DNA of 64,000 nt from NCBI GenBank assembly GCA_959347315.1, contig OY365810.1:16130500-16194499 (forward strand), in the 5' to 3' direction. This document shows, one piece after another, positions 45,932 to 57,271 of this stretch; the first letter of the stretch is position 1, and every line of letters begins with the position of its first letter. The notes below the pieces were generated by a model, which saw only the letters and a list, made by a program, of their open reading frames with translations, was not told where the DNA came from and did not search any database. This stretch comes from Bimastos eiseni. Lineage: Eukaryota; Annelida; Clitellata; Crassiclitellata; Lumbricidae. Both the position numbers and the translations under genes were made by a program.

Positions 45932-47631
45932 TTGGAACGGCTCACGGCAAAGATCGAGTCCATCCGTGAAGCAACATCAGCCTCTCCTCGGCCAGAGTTC
46001 TCCGTCACGGATACTCGACCCCTAACCCTTGGTGATATCACGAGTGAACAGTTGCGCTCTATCATCCTCGCTGCTGCTCCGAAGTCCTGCGAGCAGGATC
46101 CTGGGCCTGCATTCCTTGTGCAGGAAATCGTGGATGATTTCCTACCTTTTCTTACACTCCTGTGTAACCGCTCAATTCAGGAATCTCATATACCTGCCTC
46201 TCAGAAGCGCCCCATCATCCTCCCCGCTTTGAAGCCGGATGGCTTGGACATCAACGATCCTGTTAACTGTCGTCCTATAGCTAACGTGTCGTTTCTGTCT
46301 GAAATATTGGAGCGCATAATTGCATGTAAATTAACTGTGTACCTAGATGCAAATGGTCTACTTTCTTTTCTTGCAATCGGGATATCTTAGGAACCATTCT
46401 ACTGAAACTCTCTTGGTTCGCCTTTTGTCTGATTGTCATAACGCAATGGATTGTGGTCAGATAACTCTTCTTGCGCTTTTTGATGTTAGTTCAGCATTTG
46501 ATTCCGTGGACCATTCCATTCTCCTTCAGCGGTTTTCTATTTCTTTTGGCCTGACTGGCGCCCCTCTTGAATGGCTCCGCTTCTTTCTTACTGACCGTAC
46601 CAATTGGGTAGCTACTGGTGCTTCTCGGTCTCGCTGAGTCCCCGCCGCTTTTGGAGTTCCTCAGGGTTCTGTGCTGGGTCCTCTACATTCTCTACACCTC
46701 TGATATCAGTCCTCTGCTTACTCTATCTGGGCTCCTGCATCAATTGTATGCAGGTGACATTCAAGCTTATGTCCATTGCAAAGCAGCTACAGCAATGGTC
46801 TCGGTTGGGCTGATGTGTGATCACATAAATATCCACTCTGAATGGATGGTCTCGAATCGCCTCCTCTTAAATCTCTCCAAAACGGAATTTATATGGATTG
46901 ACAGTCGCAGGCACCTGCATGGCTGAGCTGAATATGCAGATATTGGCTGAGACCTATCCTCACATTACTTTTTTCACCTGTTGTGCGTGATCTGGTTGTA
47001 CTGCTTGATCAGGAGCTTAGTCTCTCACAACATGTAAATCAGATTACTCGTAACTGCTACTATCAGCTGCGTCAGCTTCGTGCAGTTATTCGCTCTGTTA
47101 CCTTTGAGGCTTCAGTAGTTCTCGTTCATGCTTTTGTGAACAGCAGAATTGATCACTGCAACGCTGTTCTGGCTGGTCTTCCCTGTGACGCAGTGGTGCG
47201 TTTAGATCGAGTTCTTCGCTCTGCGACCAGGCTTATTGGACATATACCTAAATTTTCACCGGTCTTAGCTTATGCGCGATGTCCTTCACTGGCTACCGGT
47301 TCAACAGCGCATTAACTTCCGCTTTGCGACACTAGTTTGGCGGTGTCTCTCTGGTTGTGCGCCATCCTACCTGACTGAACTGTGTCGTCCAGTGTTTGAA
47401 CTTCTTTCGCATAGAGTTCTGCGCTCTGCTGCTACAGGCGAGTCTCTGGTGTCCAGAGCATGCTCGTCGCTAATGCTGCGTCGAACTTTCTCAGTGGTTG
47501 GTCCATCCACCTGGAATGGGCTCCCGGTTGCCCTCCGTCCCCTCCTTACAATGAACTATCTACCTCTTGTAAGCTGCTATAGTCATTTCTTTTCGGCCGT
47601 GGCTGGGATACAATGCTGGGAGCACCTATGA
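45932..47631 (+). pseudogene. LINE reverse transcriptase and C-terminal region, broken
   Basis: The pieces are RPIANVSFLSEILERI (45932-46390), then YLRNHSTETLLVRL and LFDVSSAFDSVDHSILL (46347-46637), then a stop at 46636. VPQGSVLGPL lies across frames near 46655, and LYAGDIQAY (46744-46770) stands where Y/FADD is expected, so the active site has Gly instead of the first Asp. RIDHCNAVLAGLP (46983-47315) and VLHWLPVQQRINF with SVVGPSTWNGLP (47272-47631) follow. At least five breaks separate the pieces. The element is inactive. Confidence 0.88.
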
Positions 47632-47691
47632 GTAGTTTCCCTTGAAGAGGCGCCATATAAATTATCGAAATGAATGAATAAATGATACATG

Positions 47692-50600
47692 TGTTTCTGA
47701 TTATTACGTCACCGATCTGTCTAGCCTGATGTCGCTTTTTTGTTTATTACGTCACTTTTCGGTGTATCCTACCGCTGTCGCTCTTTCTGTTTATTACGTC
47801 ACTGCACGGTCTAGATCGCCGCCTCTCTTACTCCTTATTACGTCACTGCCCTGTCTAGCGTTATGTCTCTCTTTCTCGATAATACGACAGTGCTCTGCTG
47901 AACCTAGTTGCTGTCTCTAATTTCTGTTGATTTTGTCCCTGTTCGGTCAAGACCGCTGCATTTCTTTCTGTTTGTGACATCACCGATCTGACTAGCCTGA
48001 TGTCTCTTTTTCTGTTTATTACGTCACTGCTATGTCTAGCCTAGCTGCTGTCTCTCTGTTTTTAGGTCATTGCTTTGTATATCCTGGCTCCTGTCTCGCT
48101 TACTCTTTATTAGACACTGCTGCCTCTCTATCTGTTTAATACGTCACTGCTCTGTCTAGCCTGGTGTCTCTCTTTCTATTTATTACGTCGCCGCTCTGCC
48201 TAGCTTGCTACGTCACTGCTCTTTCTAGGTTGATGTCTCTTTGTCCGTTTATTACGTCACTCTTCAGTCTAGCCAGGCTTAATGTTCTTAATGTTACGTC
48301 ACGGCTTTGTATATCCGAGTTGTTGTCTCTCTTTCTGTTTGCTATGTCACTCCTCGGTCTAGACCGCTGCCTTTTTATCTCTTTATTACGTCAATGCTCT
48401 GCCAAGCCTGACGTACCTCTTTCTGTTTATTACGTCACTGCTCTGTCTAACCTAGATGCTGTCTCTCTTTCTGGTTGTTAAGTGACCGCTCTGTCTAGCC
48501 TGGACGCCGAGTCGTTTTCCGTTTATTACGTCACCGGTCTGTCTAAACCGTTATCTCTTTTTCTGTTTATTACGTCACTGCTCGGCCTAGACCGCTGCCT
48601 CTCTTTCTGTTTATTACGTCACTGATCTGTCAAGCCTGCTGTCTCTCTTTCCTTTCAGTTCATTACGTCACTCTACATCACATCCTGTGATTTCCCTTCC
48701 TGTTTGTTACGTCGCCGCTCTGTCTAGCCTAGACACTTTCTCTTTTTCGGTTCATTACGTCACTGCACTCTCTAGCCTGCTGTATCTCTTTTGCATTAAT
48801 GCATCACCGCTTTGTCTTGCCAGACTTCAGTTCCGTTTCTCTATATTACGTAACTGCTCTGTCGAACCTAGCTGCTGTCATTCTTTCTGTTTATGACGCC
48901 ACTGCTCTGTCTATCCTAGCTGCTCTCTCTTTCTGTTTATTACGTCACTGCTCGGTCTAGATTGCTGCTTCTCCTCCTGTTGTCACGTCACCGACCTGCC
49001 TAGTCTGATGTTTTTTTCTGATTATTACATCACTGATCTGTCTAGCCTTATGTATATATTACGTCACTGCTCTATCGAACCTTGCAGCTCTATCTCTTCC
49101 TGTTAATTTCGTCACTGCTCAGTCTAGACCGTTGCCTTTTTTGGCTTAGTAAGTCACCAATCTGTCTACCCTGATGTCTCTTTTTCGGTTTATAACGTCA
49201 CTGCTCTTTCTGGCCTAGGTGCTGTCTTTTTTATTATGTCACTGCTCTGTCGAACCCAGCTACTGTCTCACTTTCTGTTTATTGCGTCACTGCTCGGTCC
49301 AGATTGTTGCTTCTCTTCCTGTTTGTTACATCACCGATCTGTCTAGCCTGATGTCTCTCTTTCTGTTTATACGCCATTGCTCTGTCTTGCTTAGCTGCTG
49401 TCACGTTTTCTGATTATTACGTCGGATCCCGGTTTAATCCAAGTGCTGTCTCTCCTTCTGTTTATTAATTGATTGCTCATCATAGACCGCTGCCACTCTT
49501 TCTGGTTATTGCTTCACTGATCCGTTTGGCCTGCTGTCTCTCTTTCTGTTCATTACGTCACTACTCAGTCCAGCCTGCTGCTTCTCTTCCTGTTTGTCAC
49601 GTCACCGCTCTGTCTAGCATAGACGCTGTCTCTTTTTCCCTTTATTTCGTCACTACCTCTCAAGGATGCTGTTTCTCCTTTTGGTTATTACGTCGCTGCT
49701 CTGACCCATCAAGCTGGTTCTTCACTTTCTGTTTATTACGTCACTGCTCGGACTAGACAGATAGCTCTCTTTCTTTCTTTTACGTCACCGATCTGTCTAG
49801 CCTGCTGTCTCTCTCTCTGTTCATTACGTCACTGATCAGGCCAACCTGCTGCTTCTCTTCCTGTTTGTCACGTCATCGCTCTGTCTAGCATTGGCGCTAT
49901 CTCTTTTTCCGTTTATTACGTCAATGCCCTCTCTAGCCTGCTGTTTCTCCTTTTGTTTATTAAGTCGCTGCTCTGACCCACCAAGCTGGTGCTTCACTTT
50001 CTGTCTTTCTTTCTGCTTATTACGTCACTGCTCTGTCGTACCTATCTGCAATCTCTCTTTCTGCTTACTACGCCACAGCCCGGTCTCAACCGCTGAGAGT
50101 TTTTCTGTTGATTACGTCACCGAAATGTCTAACCTGCTGTCACTCTTTCTGTTTATTGCGTCACTACTCTGTGTAGCTGGCTCCTTCTCTTTCTCTTTAT
50201 TACGTCACTGCTCTGTCTAGCCAAACTGCTCCCGCACTTTCTACAGATTGCGTCTATGCTCTGTCGAACCTAGATGCGGTATCTCTTTCTGTTTAATACG
50301 TATAAACCGCGGCCTCTCTCTCTCTCTCTGTTTATACGGCACCGACTTGTCTACAGTGATGTCTCTTTTTGGGGTTATTACGTCACTGCTCAGTCTGGCC
50401 TAGCTGTCTCGCTTTCTGTTAATTACGCCACTGCTCTCTTTTAACGTCACTGCCTAGCTTGCTGCGGCACTCTCTCATTACTAAGTCACTACCCTGTCTA
50501 GCCTGATGTCTCTCTTTCTAGTAAATGTGTCACTGCACTGTCTAACATAGCTGCTGTCTCTCCTTTTGTTTATTACGCCACTGATCTGTCGAGCCTAGCT

Positions 50601-52227
50601 GCTGTATCTATTTCTGTCTATTACGCCACAGGCTCGATCTGGATTGCTCCTTTCCTTCCTGTTTATCAAGTAACCGATCTGTTTAGCCTGATGTCGTTTT
50701 TTTTTAGTAATTACGTCATTGCTCTGCGTATCCTAGCCGCTCTCTCTTTCTGTTTATTACGTCACTGCTCGGTCTAGACCGCCGCCTCTCTTTTTCTTTA
50801 TTACGTCACTTCTCTGCCTACTCTGATGTCCCTGTTCCTCGTTACTGTATGCGCCAGTCTAATCTGGCTGCTGTCTTTCTTCCTGTTTATTACGTCACGG
50901 CTCTGTTTAGCTTTCCGCTTCTCTGTCTCTATATTACGTCGCTGCTCTGTCTGCGTAGTTGCTGCCTCTCTTTCTGTTTATTACGTCACTGGTCTGTCTG
51001 GCCCAGATGCTGCCTAACCTTCTGTCTATTACGTCACTGCTCGGTATAGACCGGTGCCACTCTTTTTGTTTATTGCGTCACTGCTTGGTCTAGACCGCTG
51101 CATCTGCTTTTCTGTTTATTACGTCACTGCCTTGTGTGGCCTACCCGCTGTCTCTCTTTCTGTTTATTATGTCATTGCCCTGCCGAACATAGCTGCTCTC
51201 TCTCTTTCTGTTTATTATGCCATTGCCCTGCCGAACATAGCTGCTGTCTCTCTTTCTGTTTATTACGTCACTGCTCGGTCAAGATCGCTGCATCTCCTTC
51301 TGTTTTTTACGTACTGATCTGTCTTGCCTGATGTCTCTTTTTCCATTTGATCACGTCACTGCTCTGTGTGGCCTTGCCGCTGTCTCTCTTTCTGTTAATC
51401 ACCTCACTGCTCAGTCTAGACCACTGCCTCTCTTTCTGGCAATCATGTCACTGCTCGGTCTTGACCGCTGATTCTCATTCTCTTTGTTACGCCATTGCTC
51501 TGTCTAACCCGGCTGCTGTCTCTCTTTTTGTTTATTGCCTCACTGATCTGTCGAACTTAGCTGCTGCCTCTCTGTCTGTTTATTACGTCACCTAACTGTC
51601 TAGCCCGATGTCTCTTTTTCTGTTTATTACGTTACTGCTCTGTGTGGCCTAGCTGCCTTCTCTTTTTCTGCTTATTACGGTAATGCTCGTCTAGACCGCT
51701 GCCTCTCTTTCTGTTTATTACGTAAATGATCTGTCTAGCCTGCTGCTTCTCTATCTGTTTATTACGTCACTGCTCTGTCTAGGCTGATGCCTTTCTTTCT
51801 GTTTATTACGTCACTGCCCTGTCCAGCCTAGTTGCTGTTTCTCTGTTGATTACGTTACTGTTCTGTATATCCTAGCTGCAGTCTCGCTTTCTGTTTATTA
51901 CATCACAGCACGGTCTAGACCGCTGCCTCTCTCTCTCTCGGTTTATTACGTCACCTATTTGTCTAGCCTGATATCTCTTTTTATGTTTATTACGTCACAG
52001 CTCTGTGCAGCATAAATGCTGTCTCTTTTTCTGTATATAATGTCACTGATCGGTCTAGACCGGTGCCTCTCTTTCTGTTTATTACGTCACTGCTATGTCT
52101 AGGCTGATGCCTCTCTTTCTCTGTATTACGTCATCGATCTGTCTAGCCTGAGTTCTCTCTTTTTCTGTTTATTAAGTCACTGCTCTATGTAGCCTAGCTG
52201 CTGTCTCTCTGTTTATTACGTCGCTGA
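47692..52227. repeat. TTACGTCA minisatellite, right block (~4.5 kb)
   Basis: It continues the ~45-base unit after the LINE. At least three unit subtypes recur in order in several places: one with AGCCTGATGTCTCTTTTTCT, one with AGCCTAGCTGCTGTCTCTC and one with AGACCGCTGCCTCTCTTTCT (for example around 47985-48065, 48540-48620, 51330-51430, 51595-51715 and 51950-52080). With the left block, array length over unit length gives roughly 150 units. Many copies keep TTACGTCA intact; others have single-base changes. Confidence 0.95.
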
Positions 52228-52432
52228 TTAATATAAAGGATGAATAATAATGGCCCCAGGATAGAACCTTGGGAATCTCATAGTTAAAGGTCAGTAAAGC
52301 CGAGGAAGTAGGCCTATTATTACAGTGCCATAACTACTGTCTAGCAGACAAGTTTCTTTTAAACCAGTTCAGCTGCGTCTTTCGAATCCCGCATATAGAT
52401 GATTTTTTTAGTAGAATATCATGGTTTGTTAT
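52228..52432 (-). pseudogene. LINE reverse-transcriptase core fragment
   Basis: Reading on the minus strand, one frame gives NHDILLKKSSICGIRKTQL followed by NWFKRNLSARQ (52432 to about 52340). Another gives QGSILGPLLFILYIN (52275 to 52228). These are the VDHxILLxKL...GIRGxxLxWFxSYLxxRxQ and GVPQGSxLGPLLFxLYIND blocks. The fragment stops exactly where the minisatellite begins, one residue short of the IND motif. It differs in sequence from the plus-strand LINE in the array. Confidence 0.85.
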
Positions 52433-52753
52433 AAATTCTAGCTACTTTTATTGCTCTACTGCCACTCATGTTAGTAGCATTTCTGCATTTTTGACAGATC
52501 GTTTTCTTTCTAAATAAACGAATATCATCATCACGAATCAGCAAATTATGCTAAATGGGTGATAGCACAACTTAAGTGGCAGTACTGCTGTGTAGCTTCT
52601 CTTCAAGTAAATAAACTGTAAAAATATTAGGCCCTATTCTATGATGAATCGTAGAGTGAACCAAGTTAATGGCGCGCACACAGTGACGGTATAAGGAAAT
52701 ATCCTCCAGTCCCCAGGTAATTCCGTAAATTGCCCTGAAAATTTCTCCCCGCA
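52433..52753. other. Unassigned non-coding DNA
   Basis: Probably the diverged upstream part of the minus-strand LINE and/or the lost N-terminus of the MULE relic that follows. No motif settles it. Confidence 0.4.
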
Positions 52754-53095
52754 ATGCTACTATTTCACGGTACGAATGACTTCAATCGAATCCTTGTTTT
52801 TGGAACCGATTCTATGCTCAGTTATTCTCAACATTGGTTAATGGACGGAACTTTAAAAGATATGTACCGGAACTGTTCTTTCAACTGTACACCATTCAAG
52901 TCCAAAGTTATGGAGCCATCTTTCCGTCTTTGTATATACTCCTTCCCAATATTTCGTAGAAAAAAAGAGACCGGATTCTCAAAGTTTCAACACCATGGAT
53001 GTTGAAAACGCTGCTATGAATGCAATTAAGGAACCGTTTGGAGAAGTTGAAATCCATGGATGTTTATAGTCTATCATCTTGCGCAAAGCGTCTGA
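52754..53095 (+). pseudogene. MULE (Mutator-like) transposase fragment
   Basis: The frame at 52754-53005 contains RILVFGTDSML, HWLMDGTLKDM and a decayed LYTIH-type block. This matches the start of the MULE DDE domain, where the Asp in WLxDGTF is catalytic. A second frame (about 52995-53075) contains MDVENAAMNAIK and EVEIHGCL, matching DFExAAxNAI...xIxGCxFH, with the second catalytic Asp replaced or moved within the decayed block. Frameshifts separate the pieces, and a minisatellite starts right after. The FLYWCH finger that often accompanies such transposases was not seen. Confidence 0.7.
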
Positions 53096-53129
53096 TATGC
53101 TTTGTATTTTTGTGTAGAAACATTTTAAA

Positions 53130-53275
53130 ATTGCGGGGGGATATTGCGAGGGGACAATTCCTAGTTTTCAGGGGAAAATTCCAGGGGGAAAATTCCAGGG
53201 GGAAAATTCCAGGAGGAAATTTCCAGTGGGGAGATTTCGGGGGTCAACTTTCCGGGAGAAAATTTCCTAGACTCC
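53130..53275. repeat. ~17-bp minisatellite (AGGGGGAAAATTCC)
   Basis: Seven to eight degenerate units with core GGGGGAAAATTCCA, running from GGGGGGATATTGCGAGGGG to GGGAGAAAATTTCC. It abuts the MULE relic. Confidence 0.85.
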
Positions 53276-54185
53276 ACAGTGGAATTGTTGAATTGAGCAG
53301 AATAGCTCAACTGAAATTAATAAACGATTAAAATGATATGATATGCCTATATATAACAAATATTCTTCCCCTAAATTCTCCAATTTGCTTCCCCTCCTAT
53401 TTCTGGGATGGAGCATTTGCTCCAAGGCTTACATGGTGTAGACGCCCCTGCAGGAAGCAGTGGAATCAACAAATGTAACTTCACTTACAGTTTTCACTTA
53501 CAGTTTTCAACTGGTGGGCTCGTTGCATTATAGGTGTTAATATGACCATAGTAGGGTGATTTAAATACAATTTCCTGTATCCGTGTAAGATGCCAACTTA
53601 CTTTTCAGAACATTTCACACTCTATCTCCATGACGATCACTATGCAAGTATGCCACAGTAGATCTGCAGTGGGTGATGACATTCCTTGGTCAAAAAACAT
53701 TAGTGAACACATCTCTAGTGATTAGATCAATTTTCTGAAATGACAACGCTTCAGCATTTAAGATTGTGACTGTAATCAATCTTTACTGTTGTGGACATTC
53801 CATCACGACCCCAGTGGTAACGTTGGCATGAGTTTCGGTTGACTTGCTTTATCTACATAGAATCAGAGATAGGCCTATAAACATTCTAGAAATAAAATTT
53901 CAACATTACTAGCATGCATAACATTAATAGCATATTGGATTTCTAACAATTAACAAAGTCACAGATGAATTATAATGTTTTTGAGAGTGGTCTAAATGAC
54001 TTGTCAGAACATTGCACATCAAGCAACTGACAGCCTATTATGATATCTTTGTTCTTTTTTAAATTAAATAAAAAAATAACAGACATACTTGAACAGTGAT
54101 CACATGTCTATGATGTCTAAATAGGCCATTCGTGTGCAAATATTTTTATACCACAAATACAAATCACAAAGTCTGTTAAACCATG
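53276..54185. other. Unassigned AT-rich DNA
   Basis: A short duplication of ACTTACAGTTTTC occurs at 53482-53510. No gene recognised. Confidence 0.5.
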
Positions 54186-54189
54186 TGTT

Positions 54190-54620
54190 AAAGAAATAAT
54201 TTGGAACTGTTTTTGTAATTTCTTTTATATTTTGTTGTCCAGTTGCCTTGCCTCAGTACTGTTAATTCCAAACTCTTTGAACAGTAATGCAACATGACTT
54301 TCACCAAACAGTGACCTCTGCAAATGGTCCTTTGGCCATGCTGGCAAAAGTGAAGCCTCCAGAAAATTAGTTGATGGAAATCTCTGTTGCAAATTGTCAT
54401 ACAGAGATTGAAAAACTGATTTATTTAACGTTTAAACTTTTCCTCATCCTCAGGTGCTTGAACAATATCTACTCTATAACAATGTGTTACATTATCGAAA
54501 CTGGCCAAACATTTCCATAATGTTCTTCCATTCTCCTGCTTAGTGAAAGTAACTACAACTTTTTGTCATCAATGGGATATGGAGCATCAAGAGCAGCTGC
54601 AATATTGCTTTGTCAATACA
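54190..54620 (-). pseudogene. Possible hAT-type transposase fragment
   Basis: Minus-strand frames give CYRVDIVQAPEDEEKFK (about 54425-54475) and, after a frameshift, SVFQSLYDNLQQRFPS, LPAWPKDHLQRSLFGESHVA and LLFKEFGINS (54415 down to about 54265). The spacing L-xRF...P..WP.D.....FGE..V..L...F resembles the middle region of animal hAT transposases and their ZNF-like domesticated relatives. No catalytic or dimerisation motif is visible, so the family call is tentative. That it was once coding is more certain. Confidence 0.45.
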
Positions 54621-57270
54621 ATGACAACTGTTTAAGACGTCTCAAAACATCCTTAAGCATGCATTCCACTCAAGAAAAACCATGAGCAAGATACAATATT
54701 CCAGAAAAGGAGAAAAAATATAGGCCTACGTAAGTTTTATCAGCACAAAATCGCCTTCGATCAATTCGAAATATATTCGATTTACATCATATCTTAGACT
54801 GCCTATTTGAGGGATTAGAAAAGAAACTAGGGGGTTTCAAACCCCACCTCCTTTCCCCTCTGATAACTCAAACATTGGTTGTGTCTGATACATGGTCTGA
54901 TGCATGGTCTATTAAGTTTATCCTTTCTATTAAAATTAATTGTCTTATTAGAAAATTGTAAAACAAAGGGCTTCATTGAAAACATTGTTCTTTTAATTTA
55001 TTCATATGAAACGACGCAAAATGCAGCTGCAGAGAATTCCGAATTCGTACTTACAATAGTCCTTCATGCGAAACTATTCCTGCTGCGTTTTTATATAGAA
55101 ACCATTTCGCTCAAAATTAACAATGGGGCATCATAAATGATTTCGCTTAGTGAAAAAAACATTCTACATGTGATGAGGCTGATGAGACACACGGCAGCTC
55201 TCAAGCACGGATGTAAATGTACAAATCGTGAGTTTTTTTTAAAATCTTCCCAGGGTTTTATCAGACTGCCTTGCTTCTGATACAAGTCTTAGCAGGGCTT
55301 CAAGACATAGCATAGCAGTTGGTCTGTCGATAGCTTTTTTCTGACCAATAAGAACCGTATCCCTTCATTCATGATTACCGTATACATACGACGAAAAAAA
55401 TAGCAACCCTGATTAATAATTACTGCACATATTGACATCCGAACCATGGTCTTGACCTTGGTCTTGCAAGACTAAGACCAAGACTTTTGTCTCGAGGACA
55501 GCAAGTCTGGCAGTCGGCAAATGAAAAGAAAAGAAACAGAAAACGGGAAAGGGTTCTGCATAAGAAACCCCAGGGATCGCAAGCGCCCTTTGATGTCCAA
55601 ATTCTCCATGGAAAGGTATAATTGGCTTTTGCGCAGTAGGGATGAAGACTGATTGTGGTTTTTTACGAGGAATATTTTATTGTGAACATACGGTCATTAG
55701 GATATATTTAATGCAAATAATTTCATAAAACCACCCGATGTCAAATAGGGCCCAATCATAAATGTGTTTTTTCCTTTTTCTAGTATTACATACAGGATGC
55801 GTCATAAAGTATCGGATAATGACGCATTGATTCGAAAGACGTACACGAAAATAGGCAGGAAGATAGACAAGAGGATAAGCGGGTGGGTCTTTAGACAGAC
55901 AAGCTGACAAATACGAAGACAGACATAGATGGACAGACAGACAGATAAACAGACAGCCGATTGTAAGCATCACCCGTGTCATTATTTCGATGGCGACTGT
56001 TTGAAGGGCCATTCAGCATCTACTGTGTCTATAAGAAATGGGATCGAACCTGTGCTTCCTTCCGAAGGTCATGTGATCAGTGGTTGGCTTAAGAGTAGGA
56101 TTTACTTCATCCTCGACTGCTTCTCATTAGATGCAGACCCAATTCACAGTCTCAGCAGCTGCAGCAACAGTATCCGCCAGCATCGTAGTCATCGCTGTCC
56201 ATCCCCATGTCTGCAACGGTGGCAAGAGGAGTGGCAACGAAAACTGCAGATAATTCAATTTACTTGGACAAATCGTCGTCCGATTGCTCCGTCGTTGGCT
56301 AATCGAAGACCCCCGAGTAGAATTGAAATCCAGAAGGCGCATTAGGCGTCTATGTGAGGCAGAGTAATTTGCTGGTCCATCTGGGGACTACAGATAGTCC
56401 AGCCAATCGGCTTACGTCTTCGGTCATTCATCGACGCGCCACATAAGAGTAGCCAATAATTGGGAGATTATTTTCTCGTTCAATTTCGCATTGACGCACC
56501 ATCACGAATAGCCAAGCCAGGTTTCCTGTCCAATGACGTTGCTGTCACCTGAGGGCTCAAGGACACAACCCCCTCTTCTCCATTAAATGTTCGGTAGACG
56601 ACAGGGTTCCTCTTGGGCAATGGATGTCAATATTGGAAACTAAGGGTTCAGCCAAATAAATCATCTAATTTTCGGTAAATTCAAATTCAAACTAACGTTC
56701 GATTAGTCACTGTAGTCAGCTTATCTCTAAAGGCCCTACAAACAGTAAAATTCGTGTGATATTCCATGGTGCTAGTTTTGTCAAGAGACTATGCGGAGGA
56801 GAAGAATGTAAGAAGAGTTTTCGTTCAATGATTGATTGTTGGGGATTAGTCGTGACCGTAGTGTAGACTATAGTTTGAGACGGTCTAAGCCACGATATTA
56901 TACCATGAAATATTGCAGCTAATAAAATGGTTCGGATCCGCTCTGATCGCCAAATTCACCTTGTCGTAATCGTAATCGTAAGCTCCAAATTACAATAGCG
57001 CCACTCGAATGTCAAACACATATTCACGAGCGCTGCGTCGAATTGGAGGCGTTGTCCAAAGGGTAATCTATGGAACGAGATTACAAACATTGTCTCCCTT
57101 CTGAATATTGACTCATATGTAAGTCTTAGTAATTTATTATAGTTTCCTATGTCAAGATGAATAAATACTGGAAAATGATGATTTGTTTTGATGTGAAATT
57201 TTCAAGAGGCTACCCTCAGAATCCCTCTATCACTTTAAGTATTGAGGAAGTCCCAGAATAAGAGAACCAC
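54621..57270. other. Unassigned DNA
   Basis: Weak minus-strand coding-like strings at 55091-55285 may belong to the same decayed element as 54190-54620. A (CAGA)n patch lies at 55925-55955. The 138-codon plus-strand frame at 55929-56345 starts in that patch and has no domain that I know. Confidence 0.4.
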
Positions 57271-57271
57271 T

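Larger units (their letters stand above)
44698..47690 (+). mobile_element. L2/CR1-type LINE inserted in the minisatellite
   Basis: About 3 kb, with an apurinic-type endonuclease followed by reverse transcriptase in one broken reading frame. It ends in GAATGAATGAATAAATGA, the (TGAA)n-like 3' tail typical of L2 elements. Repeat units lie directly on both sides (TCTCTCTGTTT before, TTTCTGATTATTACGTCACC after), so it landed inside the array. There is no ORF1, and the endonuclease lacks a clear upstream start, suggesting 5' truncation. The catalytic YxDD is altered. The 3' end shares its sequence with fragments at 14219, 18138, 18278, 22588, 25495 and 26690. Confidence 0.92.

Noticed and set aside
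42285..52227. Possible CRISPR array (regular ~45-bp repeat)
   Set aside because: The repeat and 'spacer' are both repeated, there are no unique spacers or cas genes, and the setting is eukaryotic. It is a minisatellite.
55929..56345. 138-codon plus-strand open frame
   Set aside because: It begins inside a (CAGA)n patch and matches no family that I know. Antisense frames of similar length are equally open.
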